From NCBI RefSeq assembly GCF_000377905.1, contig NZ_KB898872.1, positions 223,884 through 287,883 of the forward strand: a stretch of 64,000 bases of DNA, written 5' to 3'. How positions within the stretch are numbered: position 1 is the first letter of the stretch; each line of letters begins with the position of its first letter. Below the pieces are notes generated by a model, which saw only the letters and a list, made by a program, of their open reading frames with translations, was not told the origin of the DNA and made no database searches. Shown in pieces: positions 26,109 through 34,041 of the stretch. The stretch comes from Thioalkalivibrio sp. ALMg11 (GTDB lineage: Bacteria; Pseudomonadota; Gammaproteobacteria; Ectothiorhodospirales; Ectothiorhodospiraceae). Both the position numbers and the translations under genes were made by a program.

Positions 26109-26672
26109 TCAGTCGAGGGGCGGAAGGTTATCCGTTGCCGAAGGGTCGGCTGGCTGGGCGGGGTCTGCCGGATCGGCTGGCGGGGTTCCGGTATCCGGTC
26201 GCATCGGCGTTCCGTCCCCTAGCGGCGGTGCATCCTCGCCCCGGGGCTGACGCTGCTGTCCCAGCGGAGGCGCATCCTGGGGCTGCCCTTGTCCTTGAGG
26301 CTGACCCTGTCCTTGAGGCGGTTGGCCCTGCCCCTGGGGCGGAGTCGGCGCTCCGCTTTGCCCCGGTGCCTGCTGGCCACCCCGCTCCATCTGACCGGGA
26401 GCCTGTTGTCCCTGCCTGCGCTGGCCGGGCTGCTCCGGCGGCTGCCCCTGAGGCATGCCCTCTCCGCGCTCCTGACCCTGGCCGCGCGGCATGCCGCCCT
26501 GGCCCGGGACCTGCTGACCACCGGCCGGCGGGGCACCCTGTTCGGCGGGCGGCATACCCTGGCCCATCCCGCCCTGCTGGCCTCCATGTTGCGGGGCCTG
26601 GGCGTGTGCCAAACCGGCGGCAAACAGTGAACCAAGCGCGATGGCCAGTGCCGTGCTACGAAATCTCGTCAT
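26109..26672 (-). CDS. Secreted Pro/Gly/Gln-rich low-complexity protein
   Basis: This 187-residue protein has a clear signal peptide (MTRFRSTALAIALGSLFAAG, cleavage likely after AHA). The remainder consists almost entirely of Gly, Gln and Pro in short imperfect repeats (GQGQPQ, PPQGQG, GGQQAPGQ), ending in an acidic PADPADPAQPADP tail. A GGAGGG site lies 6 bases before the chosen ATG; a longer in-frame start is weaker. I recognise no family. It is probably an extended periplasmic or surface polypeptide. It is convergent with thpR and has no obvious partner. Confidence 0.65.
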   Translation of the reverse strand: MTRFRSTALAIALGSLFAAGLAHAQAPQHGGQQGGMGQGMPPAEQGAPPAGGQQVPGQGGMPRGQGQERGEGMPQGQPPEQPGQRRQGQQAPGQMERGGQQAPGQSGAPTPPQGQGQPPQGQGQPQGQGQPQDAPPLGQQRQPRGEDAPPLGDGTPMRPDTGTPPADPADPAQPADPSATDNLPPLD

Positions 26673-26814
26673 TGGGACCCTCCTGCAGGCTGTAAAGCCG
26701 TTCATTCAGCCCCTTTGATAGCAGCCAGCCCTCGCGACCCCCAAGGGTGACAGTCGAGTTCCCGGAAATTCCGCGAAACACTTCACTTCATGGAAGGTCG
26801 CTTCCACGTCGGCA

Positions 26815-27105
26815 TCAATTCTTCAGCGCCACCGGGATGGTGAACATCAGCAAACCGTAGTCGGCCTCGTACTGTTCCTTGAACCGGGCTGCGATGCGGT
26901 CGCACAACTCGGCCGAAGCCACGACCTCGATCTTGATGTTGCCACCCTGGCGCCAGTTGCCCCGGCGCTTGCCATGACGGCCCCAGCCGCGCGTATCGGT
27001 CACTGTGTACCCGGCCGCGCCCATGGCGCGCGCCTCGTCGATCAGCGTGTCCTCCAGGATCGCCTCGGCGACCACCGTCAGCAGGTGCATGTCATCAGAT
27101 TCCAT
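26815..27105 (-). CDS. PII-like protein paired with SbtA (SbtB-type)
   Basis: This 96-residue ferredoxin-like protein of the PII superfamily has an N-terminal beta strand HLLTVVAEAILEDTLID. A T-loop region DTRGWGRHGKRRGNWRQ is followed by IKIEVVAS and a final strand. It lies four bases downstream of sbtA with a GGGAGG ribosome site overlapping the sbtA stop. In cyanobacteria SbtB binds adenine nucleotides and controls SbtA; the same is inferred here. The C-terminal CGPxGC redox loop of cyanobacterial SbtB is absent. Confidence 0.8.
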   Translation of the reverse strand: MESDDMHLLTVVAEAILEDTLIDEARAMGAAGYTVTDTRGWGRHGKRRGNWRQGGNIKIEVVASAELCDRIAARFKEQYEADYGLLMFTIPVALKN

Positions 27106-27109
27106 CGCG

Positions 27110-28057
27110 CTAGCCTCCCAGCGAATAAAGGGTCTGGGCCATCCAGAAATACAGCGGCACACCCAGGAAGATGTTGAAGGGGAACGTGATTCCCAGCGAT
27201 GCGCCAATGGAAAGTGCCGGATTCGCCTGGGGTACCGCGATACGCATGGCTGCCGGGGCAGCGATGTAGGATGCGCTCGCATAGAGCGTGGCCAACAGCA
27301 GCGTACCGCCCATCGACATGCCCAGTGCATAACCCAGCAGCGTGCCCAGCACAGCCGAGACAATCGGCATCACGATCGCGAAGGTCACCAGGAAGAAACC
27401 GTACTGACGAATGTCCGCGATGCGACTGGAGGCGACCAGCCCCATCTCCAGCAGGAACAGCGCCAGCACACCCTTGAACAGGTCGAAGAACATCGGCTCC
27501 AGCGGCGCTATATGCACCGGGCCCGCGATGAAGCCGATCACGAGACCACCGGCCAGCAGAAAGATGCTCTTGCCGAAGAAGATCTCGTGCATGGTCTTGC
27601 CCCAGCGGGTCGGGCCCTTGCTGCCCATGCGCGCCAGCAGGATACCGATGATCAGGGCCGGCATCTCCAGCAGCACCAGGAAGACCACCATGTGGCCCTC
27701 GTAGTCGATCCCGCGCGAGGCCAGCAGGGCCACGGCGACCGAGAAGGTCACCACCGAGACCGAGCCATAGTGTGCCGCGATCGAGGCCGAGTCCGCCCGC
27801 GGCATGCGTCCCACCCAGCGCAGCACCGGGAACGCCATCAGTGGGATCAGCGAACCCACCGCCAGCACCGCCAGCCCTGGCAGCAGCAGCGGCACCAGCT
27901 CGCTCTCCGCCAGCTTGACCCCGCCCATCAGGCCGATCGCCAGCAAAAGATAAATCGACAGCGCCTCGTAGATCGCCATCGGGATCTTCAGATCCGACTT
28001 GGCAAGCCCCGCAATCGCGCCCAGCAGGAAGAACAGTACAACCGGATCGAAAGCCAT
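27110..28057 (-). CDS. sbtA: Sodium-dependent bicarbonate transporter SbtA
   Basis: This 315-residue protein has about ten membrane helices in two inverted halves. It begins MAFDPVVLFFLLGAIAG and contains KIPMAIYEALSIYLLLAIG and YIAAPAAMRIAVPQANP, typical of the SbtA family. It is inferred to import bicarbonate with sodium, which would suit an autotroph in alkaline, sodium-rich water. A GGGAGG ribosome site precedes the ATG. It is followed directly by its PII-like partner. Confidence 0.88.
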   Translation of the reverse strand: MAFDPVVLFFLLGAIAGLAKSDLKIPMAIYEALSIYLLLAIGLMGGVKLAESELVPLLLPGLAVLAVGSLIPLMAFPVLRWVGRMPRADSASIAAHYGSVSVVTFSVAVALLASRGIDYEGHMVVFLVLLEMPALIIGILLARMGSKGPTRWGKTMHEIFFGKSIFLLAGGLVIGFIAGPVHIAPLEPMFFDLFKGVLALFLLEMGLVASSRIADIRQYGFFLVTFAIVMPIVSAVLGTLLGYALGMSMGGTLLLATLYASASYIAAPAAMRIAVPQANPALSIGASLGITFPFNIFLGVPLYFWMAQTLYSLGG

Positions 28058-28107
28058 TTAGCCTCCCAAGCGCGCCATGAAAACCCTCACCAAGTTAGTG
28101 CATATTC

Positions 28108-28140
28108 TAGAGAGGCGCGGATCAATTCGCACGTTCGCGC
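28108..28140. repeat. Remnant of one end of the CTAG-ended element
   Basis: These 33 bases begin CTAGAGAGGCGCGGATCAAT and continue CGCACGTTCGCG. They align with the left end of copy 2 (CTAGGGAAACACTGATCAAT...CACGTTCGCG), with most differences in the first third. No matching right end is nearby, so it looks like a decayed or solo end. It lies between sbtA and the flavoprotein gene. Confidence 0.5.
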
Positions 28141-28189
28141 GGGTGCGCTACCCTCGAGGTATGCGTGCGACCGGTACGAGGAGTACGGC

Positions 28190-28768
28190 ATGACCCGAAT
28201 CCTGATCCTGCAAGGCCACCCCGACCCGGCCGAAGGCCACCTCGACCATGCGCTGGCCGATGCCTACCGCGAAGGGGCCGAGAAGGCCGGCGTCGCGGTG
28301 GACACCCTGACGATTGCCCACCGCGACTTTCCACTGCTGAAGAACCAGGCCGAGTTTCTCGACGAGACCGTCCCGCCCGCGATCCTCGAGGCGCAGGAAC
28401 TGATCGAGGTCGCCAACCACGTCGTACTGATCTATCCCCTGTGGCTGGGCGACATGCCGGCCCTGGTCAAGGGCTTCCTGGAACAGACCCTGCGCCCGGC
28501 ATTCGTCGGCGATGGCGACATGAACCGCCTGCGCCACACTCGGCTACAGGGCCGCTCGGTACGCATCGTGGTCACCATGGGCATGCCGGCGCTGGCCTAC
28601 CGCTGGTTCTACGGGGCCCACAGCCTGAAGAGCCTGGAACGCAACATCTTCCGCTTCTGCGGCTTCGGCCCGATCCGCCACACCCTGATCGGCCAGAACG
28701 GCGGTGATGCCGCCGCCCGCGAACGCTGGCTGAAGACGATGCGCGAGCTCGGACGCGCTGCACGGTAA
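28190..28768 (+). CDS. NAD(P)H:quinone oxidoreductase-like flavoprotein
   Basis: This 192-residue flavodoxin-fold protein starts TRILILQGHPDPAEGHL and has YPLWLGDMPALVKGFLEQ near 85-102. Both are typical of the FMN-binding NQO1/MdaB/KefF group that reduces quinones by two electrons. An ACGAGGAG ribosome site supports the ATG at 28190. No KefC-type antiporter is adjacent, so a regulatory KefF role is not supported here. It precedes the permease pseudogene on the same strand. Confidence 0.8.
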   Translation: MTRILILQGHPDPAEGHLDHALADAYREGAEKAGVAVDTLTIAHRDFPLLKNQAEFLDETVPPAILEAQELIEVANHVVLIYPLWLGDMPALVKGFLEQTLRPAFVGDGDMNRLRHTRLQGRSVRIVVTMGMPALAYRWFYGAHSLKSLERNIFRFCGFGPIRHTLIGQNGGDAAARERWLKTMRELGRAAR

Positions 28769-28813
28769 CCCTGTGGCCAGTACACTCGGGCGGTCTTCCG
28801 CCCGGCCGCGCGC

Positions 28814-29932
28814 GTGAGTCACAACGACCACCCCCTCAGCGAAGTGCCGGAGCATGCCCGCAAGGGCTTCTGGTCCATCACCGTGGTGTTGTTCGGGTTC
28901 ACCTTCTTCACCTCGACCCTGTGGGCCGGCGGCTCGCTGGGCATGGCCTTCAGCGTCGGCTGAGCTGATGCTGGTGATCGTACTGGGCAACCTGCTGCTC
29001 GGGACCTACGCGGCCACGCTTGCCTACATCGGCTGCAAGAGCGGGCTGCACACGGTCCTGATGGGGCGTTTCTGCTTCGGCGAATGGGGCAGCAAGCTCT
29101 CCGACGTCATCCTCGCGTTCACGCAGATCGGCTGGTACGCCTGGGGCACGGCCACCGTCGCAATCATCCTGGTCGAGACCACCGCCCTGCCAGAACCGAT
29201 CGAAGTCGGGCTGATGGTGCTGTTCGGGTTTGCCTTCTAGGGAGACGCTGATTGAATCGCGCGCTCGCGGTCTCGACTGGCTCTCCCGCGTGGCGGTGCC
29301 GGTGATGCTCCTGTTCATCCTGTTCACGCTGTTCATCGGGATCGGCGAGGCAGGCGGCCCCGGCGGCCTTCGTCCTGGGAAACGGCCTGATGGTGCTGAC
29401 CGGCGCACTCGGCGCCCTGATCTACCACGAGGCCGACATCGTCCACGTAATGCTGGCGCAGGGGTTCGTGACGATCACGGTACTGATGCTCCGACTGAAC
29501 ATCTGGAGCACCCAGGACAACACCATCTACAACTTCGGCGTGGCCGGCTGCAATCTGCTGCGTACCCAGCGCCGGCGGCTGGTCACGGTGCTCGGGGCCG
29601 CGATCGGCACGGCGCTCGCGGTCGCCGGGATGCATGACTATCTGGTGCCGTTCCTGATCCTGCTCCGGACCTTCATCCCGCCGCTCGGCGGCGTGATCGT
29701 GGCCGACTTCTGGCTGCGCCATCGCGGGCAATACCCCCGCCTGGACGCGGCCCACCTGCCCGGGTTCCACTGGCCCGGCCTGCTGGCGTACGCCGCGGGA
29801 TCGGCTGCGGCGTACTACGCACCCGTCGTCCCTCCTCTGGTGGGCGTCATAGTGGCAACGGCCGCCTACGCCGTCCTGATGGCTCCCGCCTCACCCGCCA
29901 CTTGCCGCCCGCATCCAGGAAGCGCGGATTAG
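28814..29932 (+). pseudogene. Broken CodB-type (NCS1) permease gene
   Basis: Segments of a cytosine-permease-like protein appear in three frames. The first starts at GTG 28814 (VSHNDHPLSEVPEHARKGFW) and stops near 28963. ELMLVIVLGNLLLGTY to FGFAF follows in a second frame, ending at a TAG at 29238. GLDWLSRVAVPVMLL is in a third frame, and QAAPAAFVLGNGLMV to the end at 29932 in a fourth piece. Compared with CodB-family length (about 420 residues), roughly 50-60 residues are missing around 29340. The TAG and shift at 29238 coincide with a 33-base repeat end. Multiple lesions make it a true pseudogene rather than a sequencing error. Confidence 0.85.
29237..29269. repeat. Remnant of the CTAG-ended element inside the permease pseudogene
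   Basis: CTAGGGAGACGCTGATTGAA followed by TCGCGCGCTCGCG matches the terminal repeat of copy 1 at 23 of 33 positions by my count. It sits exactly between the FGFAF and GLDWLSRV parts of the permease and provides the in-frame TAG. Together with 28108-28140 it is a second single end in the same orientation. Confidence 0.6.
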
Positions 29933-30192
29933 AGCCCGATCAAGGCCCTGGCAGGTTCGGTGTCGGTGGCGGTTCCGGAAGGTCCGATGGATCCGGCAGC
30001 GATGCACCGTCCGGGGACGGCACCGAGGAGGGTTAGGCCGCGCGCGGGCGGTCCGGACGCGGATCGGGACGCGGATCGCCGCGCTGCTGCCAAGCCGTTC
30101 ACACCCGTTCCCTCATCCGCAAGGACAACACGCGGCAACCACCGGACCCGCGAAGGCGGTCGGATCGTCCCGGATCCGATGGCCCGGAACGG

Positions 30193-30714
30193 TCAGGCCT
30201 CGACCACCAACTGCTGGAACAGCCCGCCCAGGATCACCAGCGCGAAGCCCGCGTACAGCCCCGCCACCACGTCGTCCATCATGATCCCGTGGCCGTCGTG
30301 CCACTTTTCATCGAAGTAGTTCGCCGGCCAGGGCTTGAGGATGTCGAACACCCGGAACAGCAGGAAGCCGACGACCACCCACATCAGCCCTGCCGGGGCA
30401 AACGCCAGCGTGATCAGCATGCCGGCCCATTCATCCCAGACGATGCCGGGATGATCGTGCACGCCCAGCTTGCGCGCACTTTCGCCACAGATGTGGAAGC
30501 CGGCCATCACCACGACCACGGTGATCGCAAGGTAGGCCCACTCCGGGAAATTCATGATCGCGAAGTACAGCACCAGTGCACCCAGCGAGCCGGTGGTACC
30601 CGGTGCCCAGCGCGACAGGCCACTGCCGAAGCCGAACGCCAACAGGTGAATGGGATCGCCGAACACGGTCTTCACCGATGGCATCTTCGGATTACGGATC
30701 TTCTGCTCCGGCAT
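30193..30714 (-). CDS. pgpA: Phosphatidylglycerophosphatase A
   Basis: PgpA removes phosphate from phosphatidylglycerol phosphate at the inner membrane. The 173-residue protein has FGSGLSRWAPGTTGSLGA near residue 30 and VWDEWAGM near 92. FRVFDILKPWPA lies near 124 and MMDDVVAG near 147, with several membrane helices. All are family hallmarks. It follows thiL by 20 bases, the standard gammaproteobacterial order nusB-thiL-pgpA. A region of about 260 bases downstream (29933-30192) shows no gene or repeat that I recognise. Confidence 0.92.
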   Translation of the reverse strand: MPEQKIRNPKMPSVKTVFGDPIHLLAFGFGSGLSRWAPGTTGSLGALVLYFAIMNFPEWAYLAITVVVVMAGFHICGESARKLGVHDHPGIVWDEWAGMLITLAFAPAGLMWVVVGFLLFRVFDILKPWPANYFDEKWHDGHGIMMDDVVAGLYAGFALVILGGLFQQLVVEA

Positions 30715-30734
30715 GGCTCCCCTGTCCCTATTCT

Positions 30735-31724
30735 TTATTCTGTGTTCGCGAAATGATCGTGGCCCGCCCGCGCCACGTCCAACCGTTGCCCGTTTGCGTC
30801 CTCCACCACCACACCCGCACCCTCGGTGCACTCACCGATCACGGTCAGCGGGACGTCCACGCTGAACGCGAGCAGGTCCAGCGACTCCCCCGGCGGGAGG
30901 GCGAACAGCAGCTCGTAGTCCTCGCCACCGCCCAGTGCGCAGGCGCGAGCCTGCTGCTCGGACACCTCCGCCAGCAGCGGGTCGCGCGGGACGCTGGGCC
31001 AGTCGACTCGCGCGCCGCAACCCGAGGCGGCACACAGATGGCCCAGGTCCGCCAGCAGGCCGTCAGAGATATCGATGGCGGCCCGTGCGCGGTTGCGCAG
31101 ACCACGGCCCAGACTCAGACGCGCCGCGGGCCAGAACAGCCGGGCGCAGGCGGGGCTCGAGGCGTCTACGGGGCCCCCCTCTGCACGCCGCTGCGTCTCG
31201 TGGGCCAACCCGCAGGCCGCTCCGCCCAGCGCACCGGAAACCACCAGGCGATCGCCAGGCCGGGCACCTTCGCGGCGCAGCGCCTGGCCGGCGGGCACCT
31301 CGCCCAGGACCGTCACGCTGATCGCCAGCGGACCCCGGTTGGTATCCCCGCCCACCAGCGGGATCCCGACCTCCTCGGCCAGCGCCAGAAAGCCGTGGCT
31401 GAAGCCCGCCAGCCAGTCATGATCCACACGCGGCAGGGTCAGCGACAGCACCGCGCCCAACGGCTCGGCCCCCATCGCGGCCAGGTCACTGAGATTGGAG
31501 GCCAGGGCCTTGTGGCCGGCGCTTGCCGGCGGGTGATCAGGAAAGAAGTGGGTGCCCTCGACCAGGGTATCAACGGTGACGACCAATTCGTGGCCGCTAC
31601 GCACGGCCAGCAGGGCGGCATCGTCTCCGATACCCAGACGAACGCCTTCCGCCATCCCGGCGGCCCGCACCGGAGCCCCGAAGTAGCGTTGAATCAGGTC
31701 GAATTCGGAATCGGGGCCGGCCAT
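30735..31724 (-). CDS. thiL: Thiamine-monophosphate kinase
   Basis: ThiL makes thiamine diphosphate from the monophosphate. The 329-residue protein has GIGDDAALL near 31, DTLVEGTHFF near 52, NLSDLAAMGAEP near 76, VGGDTNRG near 124 and DISDGLLADLGHL near 214. These are the ATP/Mg sites of the PurM-like fold. The ATG at 31724 begins the canonical SEFDLIQRYF segment. It sits between nusB and pgpA. Confidence 0.93.
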   Translation of the reverse strand: MAGPDSEFDLIQRYFGAPVRAAGMAEGVRLGIGDDAALLAVRSGHELVVTVDTLVEGTHFFPDHPPASAGHKALASNLSDLAAMGAEPLGAVLSLTLPRVDHDWLAGFSHGFLALAEEVGIPLVGGDTNRGPLAISVTVLGEVPAGQALRREGARPGDRLVVSGALGGAACGLAHETQRRAEGGPVDASSPACARLFWPAARLSLGRGLRNRARAAIDISDGLLADLGHLCAASGCGARVDWPSVPRDPLLAEVSEQQARACALGGGEDYELLFALPPGESLDLLAFSVDVPLTVIGECTEGAGVVVEDANGQRLDVARAGHDHFANTE

Positions 31725-31749
31725 GGCCGTGGTGCTGACCCGCCCGGGG

Positions 31750-32286
31750 TCAGCGCGGGGCGGAACGCTCGGGGCCGCGCAGGTCGGCGGAGAGCCGGTC
31801 CAGCACGCCGTTGATGTAGCGATGCGACTGCTCGGCGCCATAGCGCTTGGCCAGGTCGACGGCCTCGTTGATCACCACGCGGTAGGGCACCTCCATGCGT
31901 TCAGCCAACTCCCATTGGCCCAGCCACAGCAGGGCGTGCTCAATGGGATCGAGCTGATCCAGCGGACGGCCGAGGTAGGGCTCCATGCGGGCATCCAGGG
32001 CCTCGCGGTCGCCGGTCACGCCCATCAGGAGTTCGCGGAAGTACTCCGCATCCGCCTTGGCGTGTTCCTCGTCGTCACGGAATTCGGCCAGGATATCCTT
32101 CGGGTGGGCGGCCGTGATCTGCCAGGAATAAAGCGCCTGCATCGCGCGGCGGCGCGCGAAGGAGCGCGCATGCCGCGCCCGCTGCTCGGGCGTGCTGCGC
32201 GGGCGCCGGGCCCGGGAGGACTTGCCGGCATCGGCATCCTTGCGCGGGGCACCACCTTCGGGGCGGGGATCGGAGGGTTCAGTCAC
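31750..32286 (-). CDS. nusB: Transcription antitermination factor NusB
   Basis: NusB binds boxA RNA with NusE in rRNA antitermination. The C-terminal 130 residues carry RSFARRRAMQALYSWQ, DPIEHALLWLGQWEL and NEAVDLAKRYG, typical of NusB. The N-terminal 45 residues are charged and Pro/Gly/Arg-rich, longer than in E. coli. No ATG start is available. I take GTG at 32286 (VTEPSDPRPEGG); GTG at 32316 would add ten residues. It follows ribH, as usual. Confidence 0.88.
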   Translation of the reverse strand: MTEPSDPRPEGGAPRKDADAGKSSRARRPRSTPEQRARHARSFARRRAMQALYSWQITAAHPKDILAEFRDDEEHAKADAEYFRELLMGVTGDREALDARMEPYLGRPLDQLDPIEHALLWLGQWELAERMEVPYRVVINEAVDLAKRYGAEQSHRYINGVLDRLSADLRGPERSAPR

Positions 32287-32334
32287 GGCAGACCTGTTCG
32301 GATGGACGGATAGCACTGGGTAAACGTTGCGGCA

Positions 32335-32814
32335 TCAGCCGCGCAGCTGGCGCATCAGGCTGACCATCTCGATCGCGCCCATGGCGGCATCGGCGCCCTT
32401 GTTGCCGGCCTTGGTGCCGGCGCGCTCGATCGCCTGCTCGATGGAGTCCGTGGTCAGCACGCCGAAGCTGATCGGCAGGTCCTCGGCCATCTGCACCTGG
32501 GCCAGTCCCTTGGCCGCCTCACCAGCGACATAATCGAAATGCGGGGTGGAACCACGAATCACGCAGCCCAGGGCGATCACACCGTCGTACTGCCCGGAAC
32601 GCGCCATGGCCTGCGCCGCCAGCGGCAGTTCATAGGCACCCGGAACACGGGCGATCGTCAGGTTCGTCTCCTGCACCCCATGGCGCTTCAGGGTATCCAC
32701 GGCCCCTTCCAGCAGGCGTTCGACGATCAGGCTGTTGAAGCGTGCCAGCAGCAGGCCATAGCGATGGTCGGCGGCGTCGGTGAATACGCCTTCCAGGGTC
32801 TTGATCTCGGACAT
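32335..32814 (-). CDS. ribH: 6,7-dimethyl-8-ribityllumazine synthase
   Basis: This is the penultimate enzyme of riboflavin synthesis. The 159-residue protein has [30 protein letters not shown] near 57, [18 protein letters not shown] near 83 with the catalytic His, and [11 protein letters not shown]. Length and motifs fit the family fully. It follows ribBX after a 98-base gap that contains a GC-rich hairpin. Confidence 0.95.
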   Translation of the reverse strand: MSEIKTLEGVFTDAADHRYGLLLARFNSLIVERLLEGAVDTLKRHGVQETNLTIARVPGAYELPLAAQAMARSGQYDGVIALGCVIRGSTPHFDYVAGEAAKGLAQVQMAEDLPISFGVLTTDSIEQAIERAGTKAGNKGADAAMGAIEMVSLMRQLRG

Positions 32815-32872
32815 GATGAGCTTCCGGTTGGGCAGATGACGGACCTGTCGGTCCAGTAAGTCGATCGGGCTA

Positions 32873-32902
32873 GGGAGCCGCTAGTGTAGCACCGCGGCTC
32901 CC
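32873..32902 (-). other. Hairpin between ribBX and ribH
   Basis: A perfect 9-base inverted repeat (GGGAGCCGC / GCGGCTCCC) with a 12-base loop lies between the two genes. There is no T run after it on the minus strand, so partial attenuation or RNA processing is more likely than a full terminator. Confidence 0.3.
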
Positions 32903-32912
32903 GCCGTCGGGG

Positions 32913-34019
32913 CTACTCGTGGACGTAGTCCACGACCTCCAGGCCAAAGCCACCGAGGCCATGGAAGCGTTTCGGAGCGGACATCAGCTGCATGCGCCCG
33001 ACGCCGCAGTCGGCGAGGATCTGCGCGCCGATCCCGTACATGCGCCATTCGGCGGAGTTTTCGCGCCCGCTGCGTTCCTCCGGCGCGGGCTGACCGATGT
33101 TCTCCAGGCGCTGGGCCAGGGCGTCGGCACTCTCGTGTTTGCGCAGCACCACCACCACGCCCGCACCCGCCTCGTCGATCCGGCGCAGGGCGTCGTCCAG
33201 CGGCCAGCCACGATCCGGGCCGGCATAGCCGAGGGTGTCGCACAGGGTGCTCTCCAGATGCACGCGCACCAGGGTGTCCTGGTCCGGCTTCGGCTCGCCG
33301 CGCACCAGGGCAAAATGCAGTTCGTGGTCCACTTCGTCTTCGAAGGCCAGCAGGCGGAACTCGCCATGCTCGGTCGGGAACGGACGCTCGGAGACCCGCC
33401 GGACGGTCTTCTCGTTCTCGATGCGGTAGCGGATCAGGTCCTCGATGGTGCCCATCTTCAGGTCGTGCTCGGCACAGAAGCGCTCGAGGTCCGAACGCCG
33501 CGCCATGCTGCCGTCCTCGTTCAGGATCTCGACGATCACTGCGGCCGGCTCGGCCCCGGCCAGGCGCGCCAGGTCACAACCCGCCTCGGTATGCCCGGCG
33601 CGCACAATCACCCCGCCCGGCTGGGCCATCAGCGGGAACACGTGGCCCGGCTGGACGATGTCCTCGGGCGTCGCGTTGGGCGCCACGGCGGTGCGGATGG
33701 TGTGCGCGCGATCGTAGGCGGAAATGCCGGTGGTCACGCCCTCGGCCGCCTCGATAGACAGCGTGAAGTTGGTGCCGTGCACGTCATTGGTGTCGGTCAC
33801 CATCAGCGGCAGGGCCAGCTGCTTGCAGCGCTCGCGGGTCAACGTCAGACAGATCAGGCCACGGCCGTACTTGGCCATGAAGTTGATGTCCTCGGGGCGC
33901 GCGTGCGAGGCGAGCATCAACAGATCGCCCTCGTTCTCGCGGTCCTCGTCGTCGACGATGACCACCATGCGGCCGGCCTCAAGTTCTTCCAGGATGGTTT
34001 CGGTATTGGAAAATTCCAT
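32913..34019 (-). CDS. ribBX: DHBP synthase with degenerate GTP cyclohydrolase II domain (RibBX)
   Basis: Residues 1-205 form an intact 3,4-dihydroxy-2-butanone-4-phosphate synthase: VDDEDRENEGDL near 20-31, NDVHGTNFT near 86 and HTEAGCDLARLAG near 150. The C-terminal 160 residues follow the GTP cyclohydrolase II fold (LVRVHLES near 250) but lack its zinc site. Where active enzymes have RCDCG, this protein has STLCDTLGYAGPDRGW, and the EGRGIGL substrate loop is replaced by LRKHESADAL. It therefore probably makes only the butanone, as in described RibBX proteins, and a separate RibA is needed elsewhere. The ATG at 34019 follows a CAGGAA site. Confidence 0.88.
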   Translation of the reverse strand: MEFSNTETILEELEAGRMVVIVDDEDRENEGDLLMLASHARPEDINFMAKYGRGLICLTLTRERCKQLALPLMVTDTNDVHGTNFTLSIEAAEGVTTGISAYDRAHTIRTAVAPNATPEDIVQPGHVFPLMAQPGGVIVRAGHTEAGCDLARLAGAEPAAVIVEILNEDGSMARRSDLERFCAEHDLKMGTIEDLIRYRIENEKTVRRVSERPFPTEHGEFRLLAFEDEVDHELHFALVRGEPKPDQDTLVRVHLESTLCDTLGYAGPDRGWPLDDALRRIDEAGAGVVVVLRKHESADALAQRLENIGQPAPEERSGRENSAEWRMYGIGAQILADCGVGRMQLMSAPKRFHGLGGFGLEVVDYVHE

Positions 34020-34041
34020 AGATTCCTGCTTTCGGCCGCGC

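Noticed and set aside
27005-28189. Long plus-strand frame opposite sbtA running into the flavoprotein.
   Set aside because: Antisense shadow; the flavoprotein starts at 28190 with its own ribosome site.
29933-30192. 260-base gap after the permease pseudogene.
   Set aside because: I looked for a small gene, tRNA or hairpin and saw nothing convincing; it may be eroded sequence.
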